From positions 1 to 64,000 of the forward strand of contig JAUTDX010002107.1 of NCBI GenBank assembly GCA_030844895.1: a stretch of DNA of 64,000 bases, read 5' to 3'. Source of the DNA: Ambrosia x helenae. Its lineage: Eukaryota; Streptophyta; Magnoliopsida; Asterales; Asteraceae. Positions 45,297 through 56,706 of this stretch are shown here, piece after piece. The notes beneath the pieces are model-generated. The model searched no databases. It had not been told where the DNA came from and saw only the letters and a program-made list of their open reading frames with translations. Position 1 is the stretch's first letter; each line of letters begins with the position of its first letter. The position numbers and the translations under genes are program-made.

Positions 45297-46355
45297 ATGT
45301 CAACAAATCTCTCTAATATCCACCCAGACATCATTGAGACACACATCTTACCACGACTAGACGGTCGATCTCTTTCTACCATAGCCACCGTATCATCCTC
45401 TCTACACACCCTATGTTTGGATCATAATCTTTGGTCTCAAGTTTCCAAGTGCATGTGGCCCTCTATAACCCATCCACATGTTAATGAAGTCATATCCTCA
45501 TTCCCTGGTGGTCACCGATCATTCTTCCACGACTCGTTTCCTTCTCTAATCTCCAACATCAACCCACGTAACTCATGTTGTCGCTCAAGCTCTAGTATTA
45601 AACAACCAGACTGTTCTTATGTGGACACCTCAATTCATCCTTTGACATCACAACACATATCAGCTGTCGATGTACGATACCAAACCGATGTTATATACTC
45701 CTCGGTCGAATTCACCAACCCTACAACTGATTTCCTGTCGTCCGAATTACTTATAAAACTAAATGAAGATAATGGAATCAATAGAAACATTGACATGAAA
45801 GTCGATGAGCTTGCGGGTGTGGACGAAGAAGCATTATCACATTTGAAAGAGTCGCTGACATTAAACTGGATTGTTATTGATCCTACACTGAAACGAGCAG
45901 GCAATCTATCGAGTATCAAACCTGTTTCTGTAAAGAAGGATTGGATAACTAACGAGACCCTTGTCCAATACATTACCGTTTTACCTGGATGTGATCCAGA
46001 TGAGATGGTACAATGTCGAATACAGGTGGTTTTGGGCAAAGAATATGAGGGGTTGCGAGTGAAAGAGGTGACGATGAAACTAATGGACTTGGATTCTCGT
46101 TGGTTAAATGGTAAGGACTTTTTGGTAATTTTACAACGAGCAATGTTGGGGGAAAATAATGTAAGAAGAAAGGTGGTGAATGATGAAGAGAGATGCAATA
46201 CCCGACGTGAGTTTAAGGAAATGAAAAGAAAGAGAAGGGAGTCGGTAATAAAGGAAGTAAACAAAAGGGATAATGCTATTATGATGAATAATATTGGCAT
46301 TTTTGTGTCATTTTGTTCGTCTCTTTATTTTTTGAGTTTGATATTACAAGGATAG
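45297..46355 (+). CDS. F-box protein, At2g36090-like, copy 4 (complete)
   Basis: This is the most complete member of the local F-box family: 352 residues, intronless. It is a predicted substrate receptor of an SCF ubiquitin ligase; substrate unknown. MSTNLSNIHPDIIETHILPR begins the F-box (about residues 6-50, with LDGRSLSTIATVSSSLHTLC and NLWSQVSKCMWPS). The middle has FPGGHRSFFHDSFPSL, a family signature, and SAVDVRYQTDVIYSSVE. The C-terminal region has LTLNWIVIDPTLKRAGN and LDLDSRWLNGKDFLVIL. After a lysine/arginine-rich stretch the protein ends in IGIFVSFCSSLYFLSLILQG, a plausible single membrane-spanning tail that would make this a tail-anchored F-box protein. The upstream TATA box and an ATG without competitors support the start. 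It is about 85% identical by eye to copies 2 and 3. Confidence 0.92.
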   Translation: MSTNLSNIHPDIIETHILPRLDGRSLSTIATVSSSLHTLCLDHNLWSQVSKCMWPSITHPHVNEVISSFPGGHRSFFHDSFPSLISNINPRNSCCRSSSSIKQPDCSYVDTSIHPLTSQHISAVDVRYQTDVIYSSVEFTNPTTDFLSSELLIKLNEDNGINRNIDMKVDELAGVDEEALSHLKESLTLNWIVIDPTLKRAGNLSSIKPVSVKKDWITNETLVQYITVLPGCDPDEMVQCRIQVVLGKEYEGLRVKEVTMKLMDLDSRWLNGKDFLVILQRAMLGENNVRRKVVNDEERCNTRREFKEMKRKRRESVIKEVNKRDNAIMMNNIGIFVSFCSSLYFLSLILQG

Positions 46356-46689
46356 AGTGGTAAGTTACTTCATTTTGTAAAGTATGTGTTATGTGTTTAT
46401 AGTGATGCTAAGAAAAAGGAATTGGTATATTTCTTATATACGTGATTTTTTAGTTGTGCATCTATTAGTATGTATCTTTATTTGTTACAAACGTAAAATG
46501 GTTCGAAAGAATTGTTTTCTACGATATTCCACCAAAATGTGCTTAGGAAAACATGTTTTTTTATAGATGATGACATGGAAAATATAGAATTGTGGTGGTT
46601 TTGGGTGTGGCTAACGGGATTGTAGGTGATAATGAAATTTATGGATTAAATAGTAGGGATTTTGTGTTAATTTCATATAAAAGAAAGTA

Positions 46690-46805
46690 ATGTGTTTTTT
46701 AAAAGAAGATTTCTTATATTAATCCTCTTTTGATGGGGATTGAACCCTTAACTTCACGGAGAACAACATCTTAATTTCAATGGTTTTGCCAATTGAGCCT
46801 AATCC
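46690..46805 (-). mobile_element. tRNA-derived SINE
   Basis: On the minus strand an A-box TAGGCTCAATTGGCAAAACC (46781-46801 region) is followed by a B-box GGGTTCAATCCCCATC (46733-46750 region), at normal pol III spacing. The sequence then runs into an A/T-rich tail to the left. It does not fold as a working tRNA in my reading. The target duplication was not resolved. Confidence 0.55.
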
Positions 46806-47299
46806 TCTATCCCTTGTTGATTTGAACATTAATTGATCGACTACAAGCGCAAGATAAAATAAACTGAAACCATGCAGTATATCTAGAGATAGGCAACGGA
46901 GATTGCGGTAAGAAAGAATGAACGACAAAAAAATCTTGGAAAATATGATCCATAAAAAAGCTCGGAAAAACATTTTGGCCATGGGGTATACCTTAACACC
47001 AATGATGTTAACGGTGATGTGGCATTTTAATATTCCGCACATGACCCCTTTTCCGTGTTAAGGGATATTAAAGTGGCCCTAAGTTAACATGTTAATAACA
47101 AGAATCAAAAGAGATAAAATTAAGGGGATATGGTAGAGTTGTGGGACGTTAAACCATTTCCTTGAAGTGAGACAGTGTGAAAGAAAGAAAAAGTGAATGA
47201 TGTGACATCAACCACATGGTCTTATAAGTGAAAAGCTCAGAAAAACTTTTATGAGGAGTCTAATCTTCTTTACGGGATTACCTATTAATTATAACCATG

Positions 47300-48223
47300 A
47301 CCAGTCCAACATATATTGGAATTATTTGCACTTGCACAGTCCTTCAACGATGAGCACGCCTACAACTAAGCGACACATTTCCTCATGCATGGCTGAGATA
47401 GTAAATACAATGCATGACGTGCACTCTCGCGGATGCGCACAACCTAGAGACAGATAATACATGCAAGGACGATTGTGTACAAGCCAACCAGAGCCAAGGG
47501 ACGCGTGCCAAGAAAAGTGGAGCACGTCCGACCAATCAGAAAATGGAGGCTACGCAATCTTGACGACCTGGTTTCACTCGGCCAATCAGAGAGCACCAGT
47601 GTTGGGCAGTTTTTGGGCAGAGAGGGGACAACAAGTACCATGACAACATAGCTCGACCAATCCAGAATGCAGGAAGCCACATCAGCCGGAATCTCCACTA
47701 ATGGTCAATGCCATGGAGCCAATCAGAGCTCTAGGACGTGTGGCCACCCTTGTAGTGACACTTATCCACTGCAGAATGTCCACTAATGACACCAAGCCAC
47801 GTGGAGCAGGTTAAGGCATTACGCCTTCCTCTTTCCCTATTGGCCAATATGAATTTTTATCTTATACTAATATTGGGCCAAGAAGTAGAGATACCTCCTA
47901 GCTGGGCCTAGCCACTTCAAGCTAGGAGTTGGTGATGTTGCCCCATGTAAAATCCTATTTAAGAATAGGACTACTTCTCCTTAAATAGGACACACTTTTG
48001 ACTAAGCCTAAAAGCTATTATTGTAGTAACCGACATCACACCTTTGTATTTATTACGAAGGAGCAATTCTTGGTAGTCATCTCCCTCCACCAAATACTTC
48101 TTTCTTTTCAGGTTATCTTACTTCACAACCATAGTGTTTAGCAAGGATCAATCATGAATATTCAAGAGTCATGCATGTTTTCCTTAACCGGAGGTTAGGC
48201 TTATTGTTCCTGTAGATACTGAT
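47300..48223 (+). repeat. Probable LTR or promoter-rich retroelement remnant
   Basis: This stretch has no gene but looks like the U3/R part of an LTR. CCAAT boxes lie at 47532, 47582, 47657, 47719 and 47839-47848, with a G-box CACGTG at 47803 and a TATA-like TATTTAAG at 47956. A leader-like sequence then continues until a copia-type LTR begins at 48224. Outer ends and lineage could not be set. Confidence 0.4.
47532..47848 (+). promoter_or_regulatory. CCAAT-box array
   Basis: CCAATCAG at 47532, 47582 and 47719, CCAATCCA at 47657, and the palindrome ATTGGCCAAT at 47839-47848 stand about 110-420 bp upstream of a TATA-like site. CCAAT is the core bound by NF-Y factors. Confidence 0.45.
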
Positions 48224-48432
48224 TGTTGGATCCTAAGAATAAATTGTGTGTGTTATTGTGATTGAAAACAGATTTCTTATTTACGTTCATTATACTAAGT
48301 AAAGATATAATCACTATTCATCAACACACATCAAATATAATGTTTGAGCTTGGATACAATATGTGATGTCAACACAAATTTAGTTGATGGATATATTTCA
48401 AAGTACAAACTGTTTGATAACTCCCCCTTACC
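48224..48432 (-). repeat. Copia-type 3' LTR remnant with purine tract
   Basis: TGTTGGATCC at 48224 resembles the Sirevirus LTR start at 3564. About 195 bp further, ACTCCCCCTTA (minus strand TAAGGGGGAGT) has the position and form of a purine tract next to a 3' LTR. No matching second LTR was found. Confidence 0.4.
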
Positions 48433-49337
48433 AATTGCGCTCTCTCTCTCTCTTTACACTAATCAGGTTTTGATCATGTTGGATACTACGATCTCAATCA
48501 GACGTTCTGATTCTGTGTGTAAAGATGGTAAAAAGTATTGATGTACTGTAGTACTTATAGAGAGAAAGTGGTGAACAGCTAGTGACGTCACCATGAAAGT
48601 GACATCTAACAACTATCATAGACGCTTTATAAATCACATCTGGATAGTGTGTTACAAACTACTGGACTAAATTATATACTTAAGAACAACTGGTGTAAAC
48701 CAACAGTTTGTCAAGCAGCTTTACAAGACACAGTTGTTGACTATTGCTGACCAACATATGATGTTTCCAGCAATTGTGGTCTTCTTTAATTGGCTGTTGA
48801 CTAGTCAACAACTCTTCGACTTTCAGATCTTTAATATTGTAACCAATAGTTATGTAGATTAATAGTTTGTTGGGTTGTGTTAATGAAACCTTCAAGTTGG
48901 AAATGAGCTTTGCAGTTGAAATCTTTTATTCTTCACGTATTTTGGACTGATAGTGTCCATGGTAGTTTAACCTTCATCATCAATAGTTTTTTCATAACCC
49001 AACAGACAACTTGTGGATAGACTTGTAGTTTGATTTCTAAAATGACCATTCGTGTTTAGGGCATTGTTAGGACGATATATCTTTTGTTGGGCTAATTTTG
49101 CTAAGTACTACGCATTGAAGGTGAGTTTCACAGCCCTTTTTAGAAGTTTTTACATTTTACTTTCAGGAGTTAAACATGCTTTTGTATGGTAAGTATACTA
49201 GAATAAGTTAGAACATTATGATGGCCTTTTGTAAGTCCATTTTGTGGTGCTTGGCACCTATTTCCATGGAGGCTCATGGTAGCCATAATCATTAGCTCTT
49301 GGGAGGAGCTGCACATTATATTCATTAATCTATCGAG
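48433..49337. other. Non-genic stretch
   Basis: A CT microsatellite lies at 48440-48457, and GTTGACTAGTCAAC-like palindromic pieces near 48795. No gene is supported. Confidence 0.45.
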
Positions 49338-49894
49338 TGTGACAACCCATTCCCATACCAGCCGCACTGGTTGTGAGACGGTGGAACTATACTTTGAAAG
49401 GAAGTTACTATATATTATTTTGTTTAATTATGGACCTTAGGTTTCGATCATGCTTCTGGGACCTTGCATGTCTACATTAGTTTCTATGTTTAGTAGTACT
49501 TTACTGTATGTTTTTAAAAAGGAAATTACTGTTGGGTTTAAAACCTGTGAACTTGCCAACTTTATGTTAATATTTTCAAACTTGCCAACTTTATGTTAAT
49601 ATTTTCAAGCATATTTTTCAGTTACGTGATGCGTGGTGTGAAAATCAGGTTAGCAAGCATGCACATTGTGGATGTCATTTTGGGACCAAAACTTTGAAAT
49701 GGGCTATGCCCATTTTGTGAACTTAAAGTTATGTTTCAAACAATGTTCTTTTGTGATGTGTAAACTTGTTTTATACTCATAATGTTTACACTTTGATATC
49801 CAACGTTTAGCTTTATGTGTTTGCTAAACCATTTATTAGTAACCAGCTTACGTTACTATATGACAAGTCTTTTACTGCGAGTCGGGGTGTGACA
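49338..49894 (+). mobile_element. Possible short LTR-type insertion
   Basis: Begins TGTGACAACCC and ends CGGGGTGTGACA, the terminal style of many gypsy-type LTRs (TG...CA), length 557 bp. Flanking pentamers (TCGAG and CTAAT) do not match, so insertion cannot be confirmed. A 29 bp tandem duplication lies inside. Confidence 0.4.
49551..49608 (+). repeat. 29 bp perfect tandem duplication
   Basis: 49551-49579 and 49580-49608 both read ACTTGCCAACTTTATGTTAA followed by TATTTTCAA. Confidence 0.95.
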
Positions 49895-50021
49895 CTAATG
49901 CCCTTGCTGGAGAGTTTGTCAAAGAAGGTTAATGATATCATTAAAATCGATCAAACATTACAAAATTTCTACATAAAATTACAAGATATGTTAGCTCTTG
50001 AATCTAATCTTCATTAATATT

Positions 50022-50163
50022 GAGGAGCAGGTTTTGCTGCCTCACATGGATCGCTACCATTAGTGGCGACACCTAGCATTAGTGGCAACGCGTTTTCGTG
50101 TCGCTGCTATACTAATGGTCCCCGCTATTAGCATCGTTAGTAATGCTACCATTTCTTGTAGTG
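50022..50163 (-). mobile_element. CACTA transposon terminus
   Basis: Ends TTTCTTGTAGTG at 50152-50163, the reverse complement of the canonical CACTACAAGAAA terminus. Subterminal motifs ATTAGTGGCGACAC, ATTAGTGGCAACG and ACTAATGG precede it. The partner terminus was not found in the window. Confidence 0.7.
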
Positions 50164-50425
50164 AATCCTAATTATAAGGAGCATCACTTGTTATCTCTAT
50201 AATCTTTCTTAGACTACTTAGACAAAAATACTTTTTAGGAGATCCTCCTGTATCAAAATTATCATTTTTATAGGTGACTGTTAAAATAAATTATTTTTGT
50301 GTTTGTTAATATAAATTAAAAACACATGCAATATGCATATAGAAAGTAATATACTTATTACACTTATAACAGTTGAGAATTCTGTATTTATAAATGTTCA
50401 ACTTATAACAATTGGCAATTCTATA

Positions 50426-50473
50426 TTTATAAATGTTTACAATAATTCTTAAATTATTGTAAACATTTATAAA
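50426..50473. repeat. Perfect 21 bp inverted repeat
   Basis: Arms 50426-50446 and 50453-50473 are perfect reverse complements around the loop TCTTAA. The left arm is the end of a roughly 40 bp segment (ACTTATAACA to TTTATAAATGTT) that is also present once just upstream at 50362-50398. Confidence 0.9.
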
Positions 50474-51982
50474 ATTACAAACACAAACACATAGTAGATG
50501 GGATGGGAATGGTGGTGGTGAAGCAAGTTTTAGAAGCATCATGAGGGGGTGTGAGGGGCATTTAACAATACTCAGGCAACAAAAGCATGTGGAATTGGGT
50601 TCCTGTTGTGCATACTACATGCATGATCACCTCATGCATTACTTTATGTATGCTCAATAGATCAAATGCAAAAACAAAACAAATGTCGAAAATAAAGTCG
50701 TTACGTGATAAGTTTTTTTTTACTAACGAAGTTAGACTAATCATTGACTACAAGATGTCTTCGACTTACGATATTTCATAAAGTGATGACCAAACCATAA
50801 AAATTGAATAGGGGTAGACTCCTATACATGTGCATCTAATTGTGCTTCACCAGACGACCTAAATAAAAGGACTTGGAATCATGCTCATGTAGATCTAAAC
50901 TTTGGAATGTCAAGGAAAATTAACAGTTCATGATAAGTTTCAGAGCTTAAAATGCATAACAACGTAAACAATAAAAGGACTTGGAAGATAGTATGGCGCC
51001 TTTCGATGAAATTGGACTACAGCACTACAATGACAAACTAACATCAATCAAACACTCTTGATTCGTTCAATCAAAGACTCGTGTATAAACCCACGAATCA
51101 AAATCTAATTAGAAAGAGTTATCCACAATCACCGGTGACATGAGGATCGTATAACGAAAGATGAGCGACGAACATAAATTAGATCATATTAGGGTTTGAA
51201 AGGTTTTTTTTGGGGCTAACATAAGAAAAGGAACAAATAAATGTATTCCAAGAACCGTTGGTTTCTAACGTATGGATAACTGATCCATTGAATGAAATTA
51301 AGAACACTATAATTAATGCTTAGAATCATCGATCTGTGTTCTATAACCGTGTGATGGAATCTTAAAGATTTTACGCAGGTGCGTCTCTGTTGGGAGAGTG
51401 GATGTGTGAAGCACATGTTCTACATTAAGCTTAACTTGTTTTATTGTCAAATCATAGAGATAACCATACGAGTTACATTTATATATAGATATATATACAT
51501 ATACATATACATATAGATATAGATTATTATTATTGTTGTTATTATTATTATAGATTTTTCAGCAAAGTGGTAGCATAAATTTTAAAGAAAGTACAACATT
51601 GACTTATAGTTCTAAGTAATATTTGTGTAATTTCATGGTTTTCACGAATTGCATATAAGATTTACATTTAACAATTCTTCTTGATGTCATCTTATATTAT
51701 GAATTCTCTATGATCTTCTATGTCATGATGTTAAACTTTTTGAATGCTTCAATGATTTTCATACCATTATGAATCACTTTTAATAGATTAAACAAGTAGA
51801 TTTAATAGTTATATTAAATTTGTCTTGGCAACTAAAAGAAATTACATTTTTACCCATTTAAATGAATATGAAATGAGAATCTTAACAATCCAGAACCCAT
51901 TATATAGAAAGTATAGATATTATGAAATATTATTTGGACGACTAAAAAATAATTATAATCCTAAAAGAATATATTCAGTTTA
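50474..51982. other. Non-genic stretch with microsatellite
   Basis: No supported gene. TA/CATA and ATT/GTT microsatellite sequence at 51479-51553. The last 200 bp before 51983 resemble F-box promoter sequence (GAAATATTATTTGGAC). Confidence 0.5.
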
Positions 51983-52081
51983 GTGATCTCCTTTATAAAT
52001 AAATCGCCCCATGTACTTAACTCCAACCCATCAAGCCATCACCAATCCAAAAGAAATCCGGAAGGAGCATATAGATCTCCG

Positions 52082-52456
52082 GTTACAATTTCAACCACCA
52101 TCGCAAGTATCCACCCTGACATCATACTGCGACTAGACAATCGATTTCTTTCTATCGTAGCCACGGTTTCATCCTCTCTACACGCCTTATGTTCCAATCA
52201 TAATCTTTGGTCTCATGTTTCCAAGTGCATGTGGCCCTTTATAACCCACCCGCTTGTTGATCAAGCCATCTCCTCATTCCCTGGTGGTCACCGAGCTTTC
52301 TTCCACGACTCGTTTCCTTCTCTAAACATAGATGTCAACTACCTTTACTGTTGTCCCAAAAGCTTTAGTTTCAAACTCACATATTGTTCATCATGTTATG
52401 TTGCCAGCCCGACTCATCATCATTGGCCTTCAAATATCATATCAAATGTTGATATA
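52082..52456 (+). pseudogene. F-box copy 5, 5' part (split by LTR)
   Basis: This is the N-terminal part of a fifth At2g36090-like F-box gene. The ancestral start codon is ATT at 52088 where the other copies have ATG. An in-frame ATG exists upstream at 51983 but has no family support. The F-box lost five codons (IHPDIILRLDN against IHPDIIETHILPRLDG in copy 4). The rest reads FPGGHRAFFHDSFPSL and ISNVDI, then the coding sequence is cut at 52456 by the LTR at 52457-55397. The tandem family relation is certain; function is lost. Confidence 0.88.
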
Positions 52457-55397
52457 TGTAGCATCCCGGAAAATCCGTTTCGCTTAATTACGCTATTAGA
52501 CGTGTATAAGAAATGACAAAATGAATTAAAAAGTAGAATGAGCCTTTATGGATAATAAAACGGGATGATAAGAATGTGGGTTATGCTCTAATATGGGAAT
52601 AACCTTGTTAGTGTTATCTACTCATATAAGTAAATACCACTAGGAACTAATTTGGTTACTAAGTTTTATAAAAAAAAAACATGATTTGAGGTAAACTTGA
52701 GGGACTATTAGGGTAATGATTGGGTCAAAATAAGGTGGTCAAGAAGACCCACATGGGTCATACGAAATCAGCCCCAAAAAGGGGGATTCTTGAACCTCAA
52801 ACGAACCCTAATCATACCCAAGTGGAACAGTTGATCAAGCAATTTTAGTAACAAGATGGAGGGTGTGTTCTAGAAGGTTAATCTTCAAAGTTTAAGCTTT
52901 TGGTAAGAACACTAACCCCCAATTTATCTTAATTTCAAAACCCATATGTGGGTTTTGAGTAAATGATGTCACATTCGTATTATTACTTGATTGTAAGTGA
53001 TACTAATCATCTCTAATGGTTTAGAGATGAACTACTTACTAGAAGTTGCTTGTTTGCAAAAGATGATGATTTTGGATTTTCATTAGAGCTTTGATGTTGC
53101 TAAATTAATTGTAAATCCATGTAATTGTATGAATAATGTGTAGTTGATGATATTTATGTGGAAATTGGTCATGATTGATGGTAATTATGTGTTTTGGTGG
53201 AATGCATTTATTAGGAGCTTGCACAATGTGCTCAAAATATGAAGTGTTTGATGAAATGTCTAGATGAACTTGCATGCAAGTAATTGATGGAAATGAATGG
53301 AATATGATGCTTGTTAGTAAAATAACATAAAGGATGTGTTTTGATGGAAATCATGTGGGAATTAGAATGGATTTTATGTTTGTATGTATGTATGCACACA
53401 AGTGATCTTATGGTTGTATGTGTCATACAATATGTGAATATGATGTTTATAGTGAATTGCATACGGTCTAGTATGTCAATATGGATATATGTTTGTAAGA
53501 AGAAAGTTTATATAGTTGAAAGTTGACTTTCTGGAAAGTCAACTGACGTGGAAATAACATGGTAAGTTTTCTAGCGTGATTGTGAGACACGTTAGCTCAG
53601 TTATGTGACGTATACGATGTTAAGTTTATTTGCTTGAATTATGAATCAAAAAGGGTGTGAAGCTATGTCATGCATGTTATAAATTGACCTATGCAAGTCA
53701 ATGTAATATATGAGTTGGATATAACTGGTTTAGAAATGAACGTGTATGCTAACAATGATGTGAACATGATGACATGAAAGGATAGGAATGATGGATTCAT
53801 GCATGGGAGGCTAATGGGTCAAGATGAGGCAAGTAAACAAGTATGAACTCGGAGGACTTGAGGTAAGTGATTCCCAAACTTAACTTGCATTATGATATCG
53901 AATTTATATGTTCATGTAATTTGGGAATCTTGAAGGAAACAAATAATTAATGGTTGTGCCAAGGTAAGAAATGTGGTAATGGGTCAACCATAGACTTGAC
54001 CCATACTTGGTTGCATATAGAAGGGACACACGGGACATGGTAATTTATATTGGATGATGTTTTTGACTTAACATAAGTTAAATGAGTAGGCATTTGGGAA
54101 GCCATTAGGCGTGGTGCCTAAAACCTTTTAACGGGTCGAAATGGACTCGCATACATGGCTAAACAATTATGAATGTTATAGATCAAATGGGACGATAAAC
54201 TCTGTCCTTTGAGGCTTCAAAAAGGCTAAGTGTATAGTGCTTTGGGGGTATCAATATCTTTGATTTTGTTTGAAACCCCCAAAGTTAGTAGCAAAACCGG
54301 TTAGGGGCGCAAGGTGAGAGCACATCAGAGCACCTTGCGCTTGTGCCTTGTCAGCTTGCGCTGGCCTTCTGATGTAGTCACACAGGGGGCGCAAGGTGGC
54401 TAGCGCATCTTGCGCTGGTGTGCACCAGCTTGCGCCCCCACTGTGTTATTGTCCGTCTTTTTGCGTTTTTTGATGTTTAGCTTATATGCGCAATCCGTAT
54501 TCGCGTCTAACGCATCGACAAGCGTTGTTTGACTTTGTGAATGTTAGGTATACCCAAATGATGGGTGGTTGTATGTTGGACTTATGTAGGTTAAAACCAG
54601 GACTTAAGAATAAGTTTTGCCACGTAAGAGAATGTTGTGAGCGCATATTATCAAGTATGTAACAACCGTAGATGTTTTAAAGTTTTACGATTGTGTGTGC
54701 TGGCATGTCTTGCAAGGATCCAAGTAGAGATCAAGGTCTTGATTGTAGTAATGTGTGATTGATATGTGTGTATGTGTGCATATGTATATACACACACAAG
54801 TTTGTAACTTTGGATGTTATGTAGAAATTTGTTAATGCGATCCTAAACTTCTTGATGGGTTCCTAGTAGGTAAAATAAAACAATAGTGGGACATGATGAT
54901 ACGATCATAGAGATTGCGCAAGCATATGTATCATAACGTTGTTAACTATCTTGTTTTATAACTGATAAGGAAAGTGCAAGTATGTTATGATTAGTCTTTT
55001 GGAAGTTGAAAGTTATGATTTCGAGAACCGATCCAAGATTGTAACCAGATGGATCCACACTCACAAAAAGGGAGTTTGTCATGGTCTTCTAGTTTGTGAG
55101 AAGTTATTTTTATGTTGCTTGCGTATTATAAAAGTCACTTACCTTTCTAATGGTTTGGGTGTATGATGACTCTAGGTTATACGAGTCTTCCATTTGGGTG
55201 CATAATGGTTAAGGTCGAGCTAGAGCATGGATTCTGCGTGGGTGCATTCACGTGATCAAGATTAAGAAGGTGTTGTGTAAACATAATAGGATGAATGAGT
55301 GTCGTAAAGCCCGAAATATAAATTTATATAAAGCAAGAAATTTTCTAGTTTGTATTTCCACTGCGTATTTTCTGTCAAAACGGTTTAGGGTGTTACA
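52457..55397 (+). mobile_element. 2.94 kb solo LTR inserted in F-box copy 5
   Basis: Begins TGTAGCATCCCGG and ends GGGTGTTACA, with a 5 bp target duplication ATATA at 52452-52456 and 55398-55402. The ends and great length fit LTRs of Tekay/Del-type Ty3/gypsy chromoviruses. I found no gag, pol or internal LTR repeat, so a solo LTR is the simplest reading; a non-coding element with undetected LTRs is possible. The interior carries a GCGCAAG/CTTGCGC palindrome cluster at 54305-54440 and TATATAAAG near 55328. Orientation is from the terminal style only. Confidence 0.8.
54305..54440. repeat. GCGCAAG/CTTGCGC palindromic cluster
   Basis: Seven or so copies of GCGCAAG or its complement occur within 136 bp (for example GGCGCAAGGTG, CACCTTGCGC, AGCTTGCGCT, CATCTTGCGCT), a local GC-rich island in the LTR. 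Confidence 0.75.
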
Positions 55398-55951
55398 ATA
55401 TACGATACCAAACCAAAGTTATATACTCTGCAGTCCAATTAACACTACTCCTGATTTCCTGTCGTCCGAGTTACTAATTAAACTTAATGAAGATGGTAAC
55501 TTATCAACCATTAAACCGGTTACTATAAAGTGGGATTGGATAACTAACGAGACCCTTGTCCAACGTCACCGTTATACCTGGATGTGATCTAGATGAGATG
55601 GTAAAATGTCGAATACAGGTGGTTTTGGGTGTGGGTAAGGAAGGCAAGGGGTTGCGGGTGAAAAAGGTGACAATGAAACTAATGGACTTGGATTCCCGTT
55701 GGTTAAATGGTAAGGACTTTTTGGTAATTTTGCAAAGAGCAATTTTGGGGGGAAATAGCGTAAGAAGGAAAGTAGTAGATGATGAAGATAGATATAAAAG
55801 CCGATGTCAGTTTAAAGAATTGAAAAGAAAGAGAAGAGAGTTTATACGAAAGAAAGACAACAAAAGGGAGAAAACTATTATAATGAATTATATTGGTCTC
55901 TTGGTGTCATTTTGGTTTTTTGTTTATTTTTTGAGTTTGATATTACAATAA
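55398..55951 (+). pseudogene. F-box copy 5, 3' part
   Basis: Continues the F-box gene after the LTR: CGATACCAAACCAAAGTTAT encodes the RYQTKV-type segment, followed by TPDFLSSELLIKLNED. An in-frame deletion of about 43 codons joins NED to GNLSTIKP, removing the LTLNWIVIDPTLK motif. A 2 bp loss near 55566 then shifts the frame. The last part reads VIPGCDLDEMVKCRIQVVLG to LDLDSRWLNGKDFLVIL and ends in the hydrophobic tail IGLLVSFWFFVYFLSLILQ at 55951. Confidence 0.88.
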
Positions 55952-55967
55952 TAAGACGCTAAGAGGA

Positions 55968-56652
55968 TGTTTGGTTCGCATAATGTTTAGGAATTGAAAT
56001 TGAAATCACTATAGGAATTGGAATTTGAAATTGGAATGGGATGGATTCCTTTGAAATCCATAAACGTGTTTAGCTTATAGATGATTTAGTGGAATTGAAA
56101 GTTAAATATACCTAAAATGACAAAATTAGCTCTAATTACTAAAATCAAAGATTGTAATACTTGAGAAGAATATGAACAAAGAAGAAATCCAATGTCATCC
56201 ATAGTATCCTACTCTGTTTATATTATTGATAAGCAATTTAGCAAAATTCGTGCAGATACATCACAAACCCCAACTTAAGATCTCATAACACAACAATCAA
56301 TCCTCACGAATCAAAAGAAATTATAGAAAATTAGAAACCTTAACTCGGGATACGACCAATGGTGGAGTTGAACGAGGAAGATGATCAGGATATAGAGGCA
56401 AACCATATAATAGAGATGCGACCATAGATGGAGTTGACGAGGAAGAAGATAAGGATACAGGGAAGCGACCAGAGACTGGTTAGAAATCCTAACTCGAGAT
56501 ACAGAGAAGGAGATGAAAGCAAAAGGCTATGGTTATTTTAGTAATGTCTTCAACTTTCCTGGACTTTCCTTTGATATACTGATGGATTCTGAATTCCCAT
56601 GAATATAGGATTTGGTTGGAAAGTTATACAAGCTTCAATTCCTTTAGACTAT
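55968..56652. other. Possible hAT/Harbinger-like element fragment
   Basis: TAAGAGGATGTTTGGTTCGC at 55969 resembles the TAA plus GAGGGTGTTTG start of the MITE at 63491. Oppositely oriented pieces such as GGATTTGGTTGG lie near 56608. Ends could not be fixed; it may belong with the Harbinger remains beyond the LINE. No gene was seen. Confidence 0.35.
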
Positions 56653-56706
56653 GTGGTGTGGTTGCTAGCTCGTTTGACTTGTTTAGATAAACCATTTACA
56701 AGAACC

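Noticed and set aside
45635..46300. A 221-codon open frame on the minus strand across F-box copy 4
   Set aside because: It is antisense to a conserved F-box coding region, and similar but shorter antisense frames occur in copies 1-3. It has no features of its own and is a codon-composition shadow.
49333..49899. Confirmed LTR insertion at 49338-49894
   Set aside because: TG...CA-like ends are present but flanking pentamers TCGAG and CTAAT do not match, so it is kept only as a possible element.
35301..50163. Pairing the CACTA-like ends at 35301 and 50163 as one transposon
   Set aside because: Their subterminal motifs differ (TGACAC type against ATTAGTGGCGAC type), and an intact F-box gene with its promoter lies between.
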